From assembly GCF_003590095.1 (NCBI RefSeq), contig NC_039480.1, positions 5,991,328 to 6,055,327 on the forward strand: a DNA stretch of 64,000 bases. Direction: 5' to 3'. The notes beneath the pieces are model-generated. The model was not told the origin of the DNA and made no database searches. It saw nothing but the letters and a program-made list of their open reading frames with translations. Within the stretch, counting starts at the first letter, position 1. Every line of letters begins with the position of its first letter. Of the stretch, positions 11,672 to 25,200 are shown one piece after another. The stretch comes from Trichoplusia ni. Lineage: Eukaryota > Arthropoda > Insecta > Lepidoptera > Noctuidae. Made by a program: the position numbers and the translations under genes.

Positions 11672-12698
11672 TAGACAAGTTTCAATACTCCGAGCGCTAA
11701 CGCTGAATCATTCAAATGTATTGAACTGACAAAGTGACAAGTCGAAGTCACGTCACTTGTCGAAAACGAATGTCATTTTCATATTGACACATTGTCTAAG
11801 CCCTCTCAAAAGTAAAATGAAATAATTAAGATGATAAATATTAAGATTTTCTTAAAATATATAATTAATTAAATGTTTTTGATAGATGGGATAACCAAAG
11901 GCATCTTAGTTTGGATTTAATCACTGAAAGAGTTTCATTTACGTCACGAAACTTGAAAAAGTAAAAAGTATTTTACACAAGATTGTCGCAGCAACTACTA
12001 GGTATTTTCTTTATAAGGTATTTAAAGTAGTTTATATATGTCAATAGAAAACCAAAATGAACTACTCATGACCAATTTTACATTCAATTAAGCAATTGGT
12101 GTATTACTCTAAACAATTTTCTTGGAAGCATTAAATCATTAACAAAACTACATTAAACTGACAGTGCTACAGTTTAAAATAAATTGTTTACGTTATACAT
12201 TGATTTTGACAAGAGTATTATATTTCACAATGATTTCTAAGTTTGCCCACAATGACACATATTATTTTACTAATATTTAAACCATAATAGCTTTGACATC
12301 TAAGTTTTGGAAAAAATAATTATTTAAGGTATTACAAGCCTCTCTAATTAAGTGACTTTACGATAAACAAAAGCGTTGAAAGAAAACGCGCGAATGAATG
12401 AAAGTGACAGGTCAAAATCACGGGACTTATCGCAATGATAGTGGCTTGTAATGTCTTAATAATTTTATTTCAAACGATTAATGTTTTTATTTAGCACAGA
12501 TATTAAAATTCCATCAAGTCACTGAAATCATCCATTTTTTTATAGGTGTATTAATTTTGTGAAAAGTTTTCTTTTTTTGGCTTTTTAGTAACATTCAAAG
12601 GAAAATCTAAAATAAGGTTAAAATTGCCAAATTTGTGATTTATCACACATAAAAATGTAAGTGCAATGCGTTTACTAAACATTAACAGGCATTTCAAT

Positions 12699-12704
12699 TT
12701 TATT
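12699..12704 (-). terminator. candidate polyadenylation signal of the transporter gene
   Basis: The first clear minus-strand AATAAA downstream of the stop at 13216 gives a 3' UTR of roughly 0.5 kb. Other AT-rich hexamers occur nearby, so the choice is tentative. Confidence 0.35.
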
Positions 12705-13059
12705 CAGTAACTTAAAAACTTCTTGACTAAAAAAATCTAATTACTTCATCAGACAGGTTTCCAAAAAAAAGTAAAAAATAAAAACGTCACTAGTCAGTTA
12801 AGTGTACTAATAAGTGACGTCACACGAGATTTATAAACTACGTAACCAATATCTTTAAGTTCGAATAATTAGATTTTTTTAGTCACACACCCTTTTCAAA
12901 GCAGATATTACAAATAATAACAGTTGCATAATAAATAAACGCTTCAGATTATTTTAAAATTACATTCAGATTTTAAACATCAATATTTTGTTACAACACT
13001 CTTCTACACTGCAATATTTAATTCAATACACACATATAATATAATACAACAACCCCCAA

Positions 13060-13200
13060 GGTCTATTATAAATGACCCCCAAAGAACGATACTTTAGACC
13101 CCAAGGTCAAATGACCCCACTAATATCCATTCTAATAAGACCCCCGAAAATACATACGTTTAATACGATTATAGACCCCATTATGCCAGACCCCAAAAAG
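13060..13200 (-). promoter_or_regulatory. cluster of GGGGTC motifs in the presumed 3' UTR of the transporter
   Basis: On the minus strand GGGGTC occurs six times (plus-strand GACCCC starting at 13074, 13097, 13113, 13139, 13174, 13189), with a variant near 13052. It begins 22 bases after the stop codon at 13216. Spacing is irregular (15-35 bases). The role is unknown. Confidence 0.5.
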
Positions 13201-13215
13201 ACGCAACTTTTTGCT

Positions 13216-16200
13216 TCAATCGACTGAGGAGTCGGAGTCTTCGTTTTTCGTGCTCAAGTGGAAAACTATGACGGGAATCGAACCTAGTACCATACACGAA
13301 CCCATGCCGTAGAAGCACCAAGAATAACCGCCCGTTACATCGCGTAATAGACCTGAAAGATGTTTACAAAATATATAAGAAAATCTGCTTGCTATAAGTG
13401 ACGTATGTAGGGTTAGATAAAAATATATTTATAAGATGAAATGAAATTATCAAGGAAACACAAAAAAAATAACTTCAGTCAAAAATGTGTAAGTTTCACT
13501 CGATAATCAGACCAGTAGTCCCTGATATTACCGCGTTCAAAGGAATAAACTGTTCAGCTTTATAATATTACAGTATAGATTTCAATTTCTTTAACATGAA
13601 CAAGGACTTCTTCCTAACACGGGTAATTAGTTGCACCCGGTTAGATTGGAAGCCGACCCCAACATAGTTGGGAAAAGGTTAGGACGATGACAATGAAAAA
13701 AAAAAGGTTTTAATAAATCTAAAAGCCCGCGTTTTTAAGAGACACTCCATTCGAAATTGGTCTATTCTCTAGTGGTATGATTCTAATAAAAATTGGTCCA
13801 GCCTTTTTTATGTTTGTAAATTGCATTGTAAGCGGGTTTCCCACCCTGTTTCCTGCTAGCTTATCGTGAAGTGCCTCAAAATTGATTTACAAAAATCCAA
13901 CCGGAACGACAAACAAACAAGAAAGTGAGTGTATAAAAACGTGGGGCAAATGCCATCATGACACGATGCTTACCTGCAGTTGGGGGCACAGATACAGCAG
14001 CGAGACTCTGGAACATTCTTACAAGACCGTAGGATGACGCGATGCGGGCTGTTCCGAAGGCGTCTGCTAGAAGTACGGGAACCAGAAGGAACCAGCAACC
14101 CAGGCAGAGGCCATATGCTCCTGAAGAGAGGGAGGATGGACATTATATCAAACGACTTCAAAAGTAAGATTCTAAATAGAATATTTGTTAAATAAACTGG
14201 TAAGTGAACTTGGAATAATTTTTATAAGACCAAATGACACCTATTTCAAGTCAAAAGATAAAATATATGTTAGGTCTGTCGGACAGACAAACATCCTTAC
14301 ATACTTGGGTATTTATAATGTTAGTTTGGTTACCTGATGCAACAGCTAGCGCCCACCAAGATGATAGACTAGGGAGACACAGCACTGCAATACCAGCCAC
14401 CAGAATACTGGAAAACAATTGTTTTATTTCTTAAGAAAACAAAAAATGACTCCCGCATAAAGGAATTTAATCCTTGTGTCTTGGGTTTCACAAACATTCA
14501 CATGCACAAAGACACCCAGGCCCAGGACAAGCATTCGTGGATAGTAAAAATGTTTGCCCTACAAAACATGTCGCGCTCAGTGGTTTTGGCGTGGTGACCT
14601 CAACCACTTGGTTAACCGTGCAGCAAAAACTCCATAGCGTGGGAGCAAAATGGCTGAAAATTAATAATTTACATATGTTCTTTATAAAAGAACTAGGTCA
14701 TATCTAAAACCAATGATTAATTGCTAACTCATCAAGTAAAGTTTCAGAACTACTATAAAAAGTGACACTAAGTACGGGATTATCGATCACTAGATATCGC
14801 ACGTAGTGCCAAGACGAAAAAACAAAGATTAATTTGAACAATTGTTCATGGAATTCTTATTAAAATCAACATCAAAAGTAATTTATTCAAATTAGGCTAC
14901 TAAGTAGCACTTTTTGAAGGTCAGATTACATTGGACAGCACCAAGTTTCGCGCCCCCTTCACCGCTTTCTAAGTGCTTTTGCTGTGATTAGCTAGTAAAC
15001 CTCATTCACCTCACTATATAGGCCTTTCTTCTGCAAAACAGATGCAGGTCGCACAGCCAGCCGAGTCCCAGTCTTCCGCAGAGATCTAGAACTGCACTTA
15101 TGGCGACCAGGTGTCCTGAAACCAACGCATATAGGTTACCTAGTGACCTATTTCAATAAGCTGAACTTTTAAAATACCTGTTAATCTTATGGAAAAATTC
15201 CAAGTTATAAAAAGTAAATAATACATTTTTTCCAGTGGTTTTGGTTGTATATTTAAAAGACGAAAAGTTTATCAAAAAAATATATAAAAAAATAGAAACT
15301 CCATTTTTTCTGAGATTTTCGACCTTTCACCACGATAATTTGCAATACTTTAGCATTGAGTATAATATTTATAACTTCCAAAACATAAAATGCTTGTTCA
15401 TACGTACCGGCAGCTGACTTGCTATGTCCCAGAGCGACTGTGTAGGCAGGCAGGTAGTACAGCGCGTATGGCGAGCCACAAGACATGAGAGCTACCGACG
15501 CGCAGAGCAGACCGAAACGCCAAGACTTCAGGAGCGACACGTCCAGATACCTACAAGAAATAGGATAATCTATAAATCATCATCATCCTAGCCTTTTCCC
15601 AACTATGTTGGGGTCGGCTTCCAGTCTAACCGGATTCAGTTTGTCAGTGATCGACTGCCTATCTGACCTCCTTAACCCAGTTATCTGGGCAACACGACAC
15701 CCCTTAGTCAGACTGGTTGTCATACTCTCAAACTTTCAATGTCAGCCTTTCAAATTTCTGACTATCTGTAACGACTGTCAAAGAAGTGTAAATAACAGCC
15801 GGGACCCACAATTTAACATACCTTCGGGAATACCGAGGAACTCATTAAGACGGCCTGACCTTATAAAGCGTAAATTATCCTGTGATCGATCAACTTGAAT
15901 AGCTTAGCAACTAGCTTCTCTATACTCTGACGGTATTGTTATTCTTCTATTCTCTTAATTGATACTTCTGGTAAGCAAACCCGGATGAAAGAGAAAGAGA
16001 ATCCAATCATCATACCTGGATATCTTCTCGACACAGCCCGCTTGCTTCTTCTCCTCTTGCACCTCTTTCTGTACTTCTTCTTGTTTGATAACGATGGGTT
16101 CTGACAGCTTCTGCGCGAGGCGGCTGGGAGGTGGTCGGATGTAAAGTGATCTGTATTAAATTAATATTTTTGTATGAGCATCCTCGCTATATAATGATTT

Positions 16201-19200
16201 TTGTGATTGGGAACTGGAGTAATAGGGTTACATGTTACTAAATCTAATAATATAAATCTGTATACTGTAATCAGACACATTTACAAAAAACATTGAATAA
16301 GTATTTTTTATTTTATGTTATCATTAAAAAGCAAGGAAATGTTTTTACATTTAAGTAAAGTGTTCACATTTAAATTTAGTGGGGGCTTACTGGTAAGTGA
16401 CATCATACGAGATTTCAAATCACTGTACCTCCTTAAATTTTAGTTTACGAGAAAAAGGAAAAAATACGTTTGCAATATTTTTTGGAAATTTGTCTGACGG
16501 ACTCGTCAGATTATTTTGTCAAATACCCTATTTGTTACTCACCTACTAAGATGTCGTCTACTCGCTTTATAAACGCAAGTGCTGTCAGTAGACAAGTCCT
16601 CCACGGAGTGCAGGATCGAGGAGGAGCGTGTCGGACGCAGACGGAGACGTGACACTTCCTTAGGTAGACCTGGAAATGGCAAGAATCATTATAGTGTAAA
16701 ACTAGCTGTTACCAGCGACTTCGTCCGCGTGGTTAGAAGATATAAGTTAGGAATTTTTGAACGGAAGCCCTCGAAGATGAATATTTCTCCCCGTTTTTGC
16801 CACATTTTCCATTGTATCTTCGCTCGTATTAGTTGCAGCGTGATGTTATATAGCCTTAAAACTTCCTTGATGAATGGCCTATTATTATACATAAAGGATT
16901 TTTCAATTTGAACCAGTAGTTCCTGAGATTAGCGCGTTCAAACAAACAAACAAACTCTCCAGCTTTATAATATTAAGTATTTAATAAATTAACTACATCA
17001 CTGGATTGCAAGGATATATAGTTATATATGTAGTTTATAATTATTACACCAGATTATAAACGTGCGCGCACATAATCTTTTTTTATGACGTAATGGAGTC
17101 AGGAGTCACTCTGCCAGTAAAGCCTATCTCCAGGCTAAGTGAGGTCAATTTTGAATTGCAAGAAAAAGAGTTGAGAAAGTTGTTACAATTACGACAGCGT
17201 CTTGTAATGGAAGCTTTTGTACTTGCGGTCAATGACTTTAAAAAGACTGGTGCCATAAGTTTGTAGTCACTATTGAGAATGCTAATGAAAAAAACGACTT
17301 ACCAACTACACCTAGAACATCTAAACCTTCTGAATCTTCCGAATCTGAATGCTGCGTTTGCATCTGTTGACGGGCCACCTGTAAAGTAAAATAAGTATTA
17401 AAAATGTCCATATTTTGCCTAAAAACTCAAGTCACATGCACAAAGACACCCAGACTCAGAACAAGCATTCATGGATCACTCAAATGCATGTCTTACGCGG
17501 GGATCGAAACTGCTACACGTCTCACACTGTGGATTTGGCGTGGTGACCTCTACCAATCGGGTATCACAAACAAAATATTTAACTCTTTGTGTTCATAACC
17601 ATCCAAAGTTAACCAACATTCTACTCACTTCAATTAAACTAGGATGCATGATCTCAGTGATGAGGTTGGTCCTCTTCATATCCTCGTTGAGGAGCAGGTT
17701 CTTCTGGTTCAGGCTCAGCTCTGTTTCTGGTTGGAACAGGCTCTGAAGGTGGTTGTCTTTCTGGGAGTCGGACTTAAACATAATGCCTTGGTCTGTGGAG
17801 AATAAGAGAGGGCAATGTTGATAATGTTGTAAATGGGATTATGAATGGTTTCCTGTGTATATAAAAAGCAAAAATAGCTCATCAGCTGATGATGATGATG
17901 CTTTTTTGCTTTTATCTGAACAATAGAGATTGACAATCTTTGATTGATGAGTTACTCTAAAGTTAAGTCGAGTCCAGGAGCTTTGTGATTGGATTTTTCA
18001 TTCGATTCCTTATATTTTATGGCTTGACGTTATGAGTAAGTGCCATTCACTCTAATTTGATCGTAGAAAAATACGTATCCGCTTTTTATCCTTTCACGCC
18101 CAAATGGGTGGACCGTTTCCGATGAGGTTTGTTACGAAGGTACAACAGATACCTTGGATTAACACATAGGCTACTTCTATCAGCAATCTCTTCAACACCT
18201 TTCTCGAAATCAAACCAATCTCCATCAACAAAGAACCTAAAACACTGCCGTGAGGGACCCACCTTCCTGTATATCATGTAGCAGCGTGGTGTGCTCAGTG
18301 GTGGTAGTGGTGGCTGGTGTCCTGTCTGCCAAGGCCGAGGAGTTGCAGCTGAGTGGTGCGGGGCGGTACAGTGTGGCTGATACGCAGACATGGAGCATAC
18401 CACCACCTAGTCGAAGGCTTGGGTTAGTTCAAGTTAGAATAATTGCAGTTTTTTTATTTGAATTCTGAGGTTTTTTCATTGAAAACTGAGATTGAAATAT
18501 GAAATTTTGACATGACTAAACAATTAAGATATAATTGAGGTATAAGGATTTTAGTATTTTTAACAGCTTTTCAAAATGATTTTACACCAGACGATGTCTT
18601 TGTCTTGTTATTTGTTAATCTGCATTCTAACAAATTGGCACTTCCAGAAAAACTAAGGTCGCCAAGTATTTGCGTTTTTACAGACGTATATTTGATTTTA
18701 TTTCTTATTTTTTCTTCAACAGCAATTTTATAATCTATTTTTCTATAAATAAACTATGATTGCCATCAACGCAGACATTTTAACATTACAGTTAATATAT
18801 TTTAACTCAAGAGGATACTCACCCAACAACAACACAGTGCCATGTAAACCATACATATCGACCAGTTTTTCAATTAACATCGGAAACACGAAGCTACCAG
18901 CTGCTGTCCCGCTCACACAAATACCGTTCGCCAATGCCCTGGAAAGAGATGGCAAGATTTAGCTACAAAACGGATTTCAATGACATGTATAGGACTCATT
19001 ATCACTAGTAGGAAAGGTATAGGAATTAGAAGAATCAATTCTTTAACATTTCATCATCCTCCCATCCTTTTCCCAAATACGTTGGAGTCGGCTTCCAGTC
19101 TAACCGGATGCAGCTAAGTACCAGCGTTTTACAAGAAGCGACTGCCTATCTGACCTTCTTAACCCAGTTACCTGGGCAACACGATACCCCTTAGTTAGAC

Positions 19201-22200
19201 TGGTTGTCAGACTTTCAAGCTTCTATGTACCCATAACGGTTATCAAGGATGTGTAAATAACAGCCCGGATACACATAATGGGGAAAAGACTAGGATGATG
19301 ATGACTTTCCACACCTTGGTTTTCCTACCTGTGTTTATCGAAGTACTGAGACACGATGACAATACCAGGTGTAGTTGACAGCCCGCCTCCGATACCTGTA
19401 AAATGTAATCATTATTTGAAGCGAAATCAAAAACAAATTGTTCTATTTGTGAGTGAAAACATATTTGGAGCTACATTTATTTTTCTAGAAAAGTAGTTTT
19501 TCGCCCTCTGCTTCGCCCGCGTCGAGGTCGGTCCGGGAAAAAAGCTATCATATGTTCTTTCTCAAGGTCAACTCTATCTCTGTATCAAATTTCATTAAAA
19601 TCAGTTCAGTGGTTTAGACGTGAAAGTGTAACAGATAGACAGAGTTATCATGAGGTTGATTCATTATTAACTGTTTCGACTCGCGACCGCGCTGCCGCGT
19701 CAACTCATGATTAAGGACTCCGGTTGGGTCCAATTGTATAGAAGTTCCCCGTTCTCGCAGGTAACCGCTGGGGCACCGCTATTAGTATTTTAATACTTAC
19801 CAGTCATCACTCCAAAACTGAGCAGGAGATGGAGTAACCCAGTGCTGAAGTAGGAGAGCGCGAGCCCGGTGGCGCAGAACAGCCCTCCGATGAAGACCAC
19901 GAGCCGGCAGGAGTACTTCTCGCAGAGGGCAGAGGATAGAGGCGCTGGGAGGAGAATATACACTTTAGTAGATGAGAAATTTTAGCAATAAGACCGCTAC
20001 TGTACCCTAACAATGTATGCTTTAATAATCACTGCTGTAATTCCATAGTGTACAATAAAGAATATTCTAATCAAATCTAATATATTTCCTCAAACGACTG
20101 TGAAAAAGATAAGGTTTTCAGTTCGACGGCATTTCGTTTTTTTTTTTGTTTCATGTTTGTTACCATCTACTACGGACTGGATGAACAGATTTTAATGACA
20201 TTTTCATTAAACGTGGTATAGGTGTCATTTGATACCATCATTTCCATTGATAAAACGACTCCCACATTAAGGAATTGAATCGTTCTACCGCGGGGTTTTC
20301 ACATACATACAAATCACGTTCACAACACACACCTAAACTCATAACAAGCATCTATCACACAAAAGCTTGTCCTACGCGGGGATCAAACGCGTGACACTTC
20401 ACGTACGACCTCAACCACTCGGCTATCCATTCACGTATATACCATATATCGTAGTCCCTTCCTATCCTTACCAAGAGCCAAGCACAGCGTTGACAGCGCT
20501 GCCGGTATCCACGACGCGATGGACGCTGAGGACTCAGGAAAGGTCTCCATGATCTCCACGTAGAGCACTCCATAGGACTTGAAGAGGCCAGCCACCCAGA
20601 ACTGCACCATGAAGGCTCCGAACACCACCACCCAGCCGTAGCCGCCGTCCGGAGGAGCTGTGGACCTGGTTTGAGGAATAGTGTTTTAAATGGAGGAAGG
20701 AAATAGTGATCTGATGTTGGGCTGTTCAAAAACAATGTGTTAGTAGGGAATGGGGACCAAGTTTGAAATAAAGAGAATTATAATTAATGATCACTGATGA
20801 GACTATTTTAAGGGAGTTGAAGCCACAAGCGAAGCCAAGAGCTTCGCAACCCAGCCGGCACGGGAGACGCTGCATTCGTCGAGAGAGTTGGAGTTTCTTG
20901 CCGGTTCTTCTCCATAAGAATGACACCTTGGGGCCGTGCAACGAGAGTCACTAGTATAACGTTTTTAAAGTGCCTGGAAAACGGACTATTTGAAATAAAA
21001 ACTTTTGATTTGATTTGATTTTAGAGTCCCGTGATAACTCCCGGCCACCCTAGACTTGGGCCTGAGAGCGGTGAGTGATGGGTAGCTCACCGCCAGATCA
21101 GGACCGGCCCGTGACGGACGGCGCGGTCGAGATTCTCGCACTCCTAAGAGAGATGCTTGGTGGTTTGGCGTGGTGACCTCAACCACCCGGCTATCCGTTC
21201 AGTCAAGTTTGATAGAGTAACTTACTCGGCAGACGAGTCGGGCGGAGGGCGCAGCTTTCTGGACGCGGCGAGCAGCGGGCGAGCTGTCACGGACGAGAGA
21301 GTTAGGAGCGAGTCCTCCTCCTGCTCCGTGGGGGACATCGCGGAGAGATATGCACCAACTTGCTGTAAAGAGAAGGAAGATTTTAGACATCTATTGGAGT
21401 AAACGAATGCTTGTACTTCTTCATTCGCAACAATATCCCGCCTTTCGCATCCAGTCTATCGGGTTAGAAGGCGTTCTACACTAGCACAGTAGACACTAGT
21501 CTAGGATCATGAAAGTGAATGCGAGGCACATGAATGTCCCTACTGCAGGACACCCTTTTTACCGGATTACCGGTCGTGTACCGTTTTTGGGTACGAAACC
21601 CCAAAAATAAAAAGATCCTTCATCTTTGGCTTAATTCTAACTGGATGCAGCTAAGAACTAGTCTTTTACAAGTAGCGACTGCCTGTCTGGCATTCTTCTT
21701 TTTCGGGACGAACCGCTAATGACTTCACTGCACACCCCGGGTACCTTGAGCTGCGTGAACCAGAGCTACGGGATCGAACCCTTCCTGGACGAGTTACTCG
21801 CCTACAAAAATAAAGATAAAACACATTATTTTTTGCCATGAGTTAGTTATTAAAGTAATTCTTACCGTGGCTAATGGCAACTCAAGAAGCAGACTCGCTG
21901 GTCGTTCCCTCTGCTCTGGGGGAGCTGACTGGACCGACATGAGGGAACCTGCCTTATCCGGAGACAAGACAGCCTGGATATACAATAATATTTGTTTTAA
22001 AAACAAAACATCAGCAAGAGCTCTTAGGAAGCGGTGAAAGGTGGGTGATACTGGGTGCCGTGCAATGTAACCTTACTTTCAAAAAGTGGCCTAATTTGAA
22101 TAAATGACTTTTGATTTTGATCAAAACGAGACTTCAAATAGAAACATTTCCAAGCTTGATGAAATTTTTATGGCACCAAATGACAATAATTTCATGATGC

Positions 22201-25200
22201 TTTGAGTCTAGCTGTAATTTATTTATAATTATGGATGTATTTTAGAAATATATAAGCATGTATGACAGTTGTCTTGCTTAGTTTGCTTTGCTTAGTTTAA
22301 CACTAGATGGCGTTGTCTTAAGGTTGTGGAACACCTTCTCTTTTTTTGGCTGAACCGATTTGGCTTATTTTAGTCTTGAAATATTCGTGGGAATCCAGGG
22401 AAGGTGTGAACGGTGTTTTGTCTGTATTGTTATCATCGACTGTTAGGCGGTACGTAGTTTGCTGGGTCAGCTGGTTGCGGTATAATCTTGCTCACCTCTG
22501 AGATGACATCTGTCGGCAGGTCGATGGAGCAGGACAGAGCCGTGGACGTCGGTGGAGCTGACGTGCCGAGGATCTGAGTGTCGAGCTTTGACAACTCCTG
22601 AAAAGACAGAGAAGATTTTAGGAGGGAGAAACTTGATACAATCCTACTTATATTATAAAAGCAAAAGATTATTAGTCTTTCACGTAAAATCAGTGGATGG
22701 ATTTGGACTTAATTTAGTACACAGTTATGCTTTTTATGTGGCTAACGGTATTAGCAGCTAAAACAGCGGAAGCGGCTTCCAGCATGTGTGGATGCAGCTA
22801 AGTACCAGTGTTTTACAAGGAGCGACTGCCTATCTGACCTCCTCAATCCAGTTACCTGGACAACACGATACCCCTTGGTTAGACTGGTTGTCAGACTTCC
22901 AAGCTTCTGACTACCGGTAACGACTGTCAAAGATGTTTAAATAACAGCCGGAATCTATAATTTAACGTTCCTTCCGAAACACGGAGCAACTCGTTATGAC
23001 ATAGTTTGTCAGTCAATACTCAATACTCAATATTTTTATTGCACTCCATATGTTGAACAGGTGTTACATAATATAAGTATAGTACACTATGGACCCTGTG
23101 GGGCACGGCAATGTAGAAGAGAGGAGGATGCTAACTTTATTTAGATTTTGTATCACAGATCATTTTTATTTATAAGAGGATCACTAGTTACGGATCGACC
23201 GTATCAAGCGTAGCTTAACCTTTGCTCTTGTAACTTTACTAGAAGCTCTTCTACTATAAATTTAAACCCCTATCAAAAACATAAGTTACATTAAAACCTC
23301 ATCCACCACAACACAAAGACAGCAATTACTTTACTATTAAATCGATGGTACATCGTTAGGTCTTCCTAGAATAGAACAGCACCACACAATCGATAAAACG
23401 TGGGCGAAGCGACTAAATAATGAACGATCAAACAATAGGATGGCTCGACTAATGAGCGAATGCAATGTAACAAATGAAATGCTATTAAGACGCATTTTCG
23501 TTAACTAAGCTTTTTTTTCGGAATGCAGAAGATTTTTGAACAGAAAACTTGGGACACCGCTTTCATTAGACTACACGAGACTCGATGATGGTTAAAGTAA
23601 TAAAATATTGTGTTTAACTGACAAAATATTGAGTATGTATTGTGGAAAAAATCTCCATTTTAAAATTTAAGACGAGATTACTAGTTTATTTTAGAAAATA
23701 AAATTGCAAAATACTGCCATCCGCCATGCTTTTTAAAACGCCAATCGAAGTGTGCTACGTCAGCCCTCAGTAAATACTGTCACTGTCAAGTTCTATACAT
23801 TTTGATCTCTAATGTTTACAAGTTAGCTGAGGGTTGACGTCACAGCAATGTCAACGCCGGTGACTGCGTTTTGGCGAAAATAAATGAACGTTTCATTAAA
23901 TTATTTTTTTAATAATTAGTTTTTTAATTACAGAAATATTATATTTTTTTAGTAATAGTAGATGCTTAAGAATATTTAAAAAAATTGTCGTCTTGCCCAT
24001 TTCCGATGAATGAATAAAATCGGCAAACTTAGTATAGGACGTCCTCAGGCACGGTGGAGTGATGATCTGCGCAAGATGGCAGGAGCTAGATGCGAACAGG
24101 CGGAGATAGATCTCGATGGCGTATGATTGGGGAGGCCTATGTCCAGCAGCGGACGAATATGGGCTGATGATAATGATAAATGGAAATTGGATTAAATTTG
24201 ACACTATTCTTATTCTCCTGAACATTTTGAAAACGTAATAATTGGCAATTCAGTACGTGGCGAAACACTCACTGCAATACAATGTATTTCCCAAGTAAAA
24301 TAATGCTTGAGAGAATACGAATAATGTCAAATTCAATCAAATTTCTATTCATTCATCGGTAATTGTTAATAGCGGACTGGCTCCCACGTTTAGTCAGTGA
24401 GAGTCTGACACTACCTACTTCTTCAAAGAGCTTCCTCCAAACAACTGACACCAGCTTATTCCGGAGTATTCGATGAAGAATCTCTTGCGGATCACACATG
24501 AGGCAGTTAGCGAAAAGTATGAGCCGTAATGTGAATCGTTTTTTCTTTTTAGTAAGGCAAGGATACGTTAGCGCGAGTAAATTTTATGAAGCGTGTGATT
24601 GCCGACGCCGAAACGACCATAGCAAGTAAAAAATTCGCTCATCGGAAACCGTTCAGATTCACGCTGACGTCAACTGGACAACCCAAATTTGGAAATGCTG
24701 TGTTTGACTTAAATACTTTGGTCTTTGAGAAACTAATTGTAATTTTTAAGAAAGCTCTTTGATTATATCTAGCCAAATGTGTGTTGCAATAAGAATTGGC
24801 AAAAAATAATGATGATCTATAAAATCTGATTTTTTATTCAATAAATAGTGAAAGAGTGCCCATCCCTCCCCTACCTCCCATACTTTGGACAAAATTAAAA
24901 TTAAATAACTGCAGTATCAATAGCATCGTTACCCGTCGATCGAGCTTAGTTCCAACTCATCACGAATTGGTACTAGAATTGATCACAGGTCAAAGCTACG
25001 CTTGATACGGTAGGTCAATGAATGGGTGATTATCTGTGCCATAACGATTTACTCCGTGTTTCGGAAGGTTCGTACAAATGGGGGTCTCCGGCTGTTATGA
25101 TTGAGGAGGTCATATATCACTCCACCTGCCCTGCCAATTACTTTATTTGGGGTCGACGCAACATGTCTTCTTCTTCCATACCTTTCTATCCGACGTCATC

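Larger units (their letters stand above)
9800..13060. other. intergenic AT-rich DNA with two MITEs
   Basis: Apart from the elements at 10517-10756 and 11346-11671, I see only AT-rich sequence. It has scattered phrases such as AAGTGACGTCACACGAGATTT (8650, 12815, 16395), which mark a further low-copy repeat. Confidence 0.5.
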
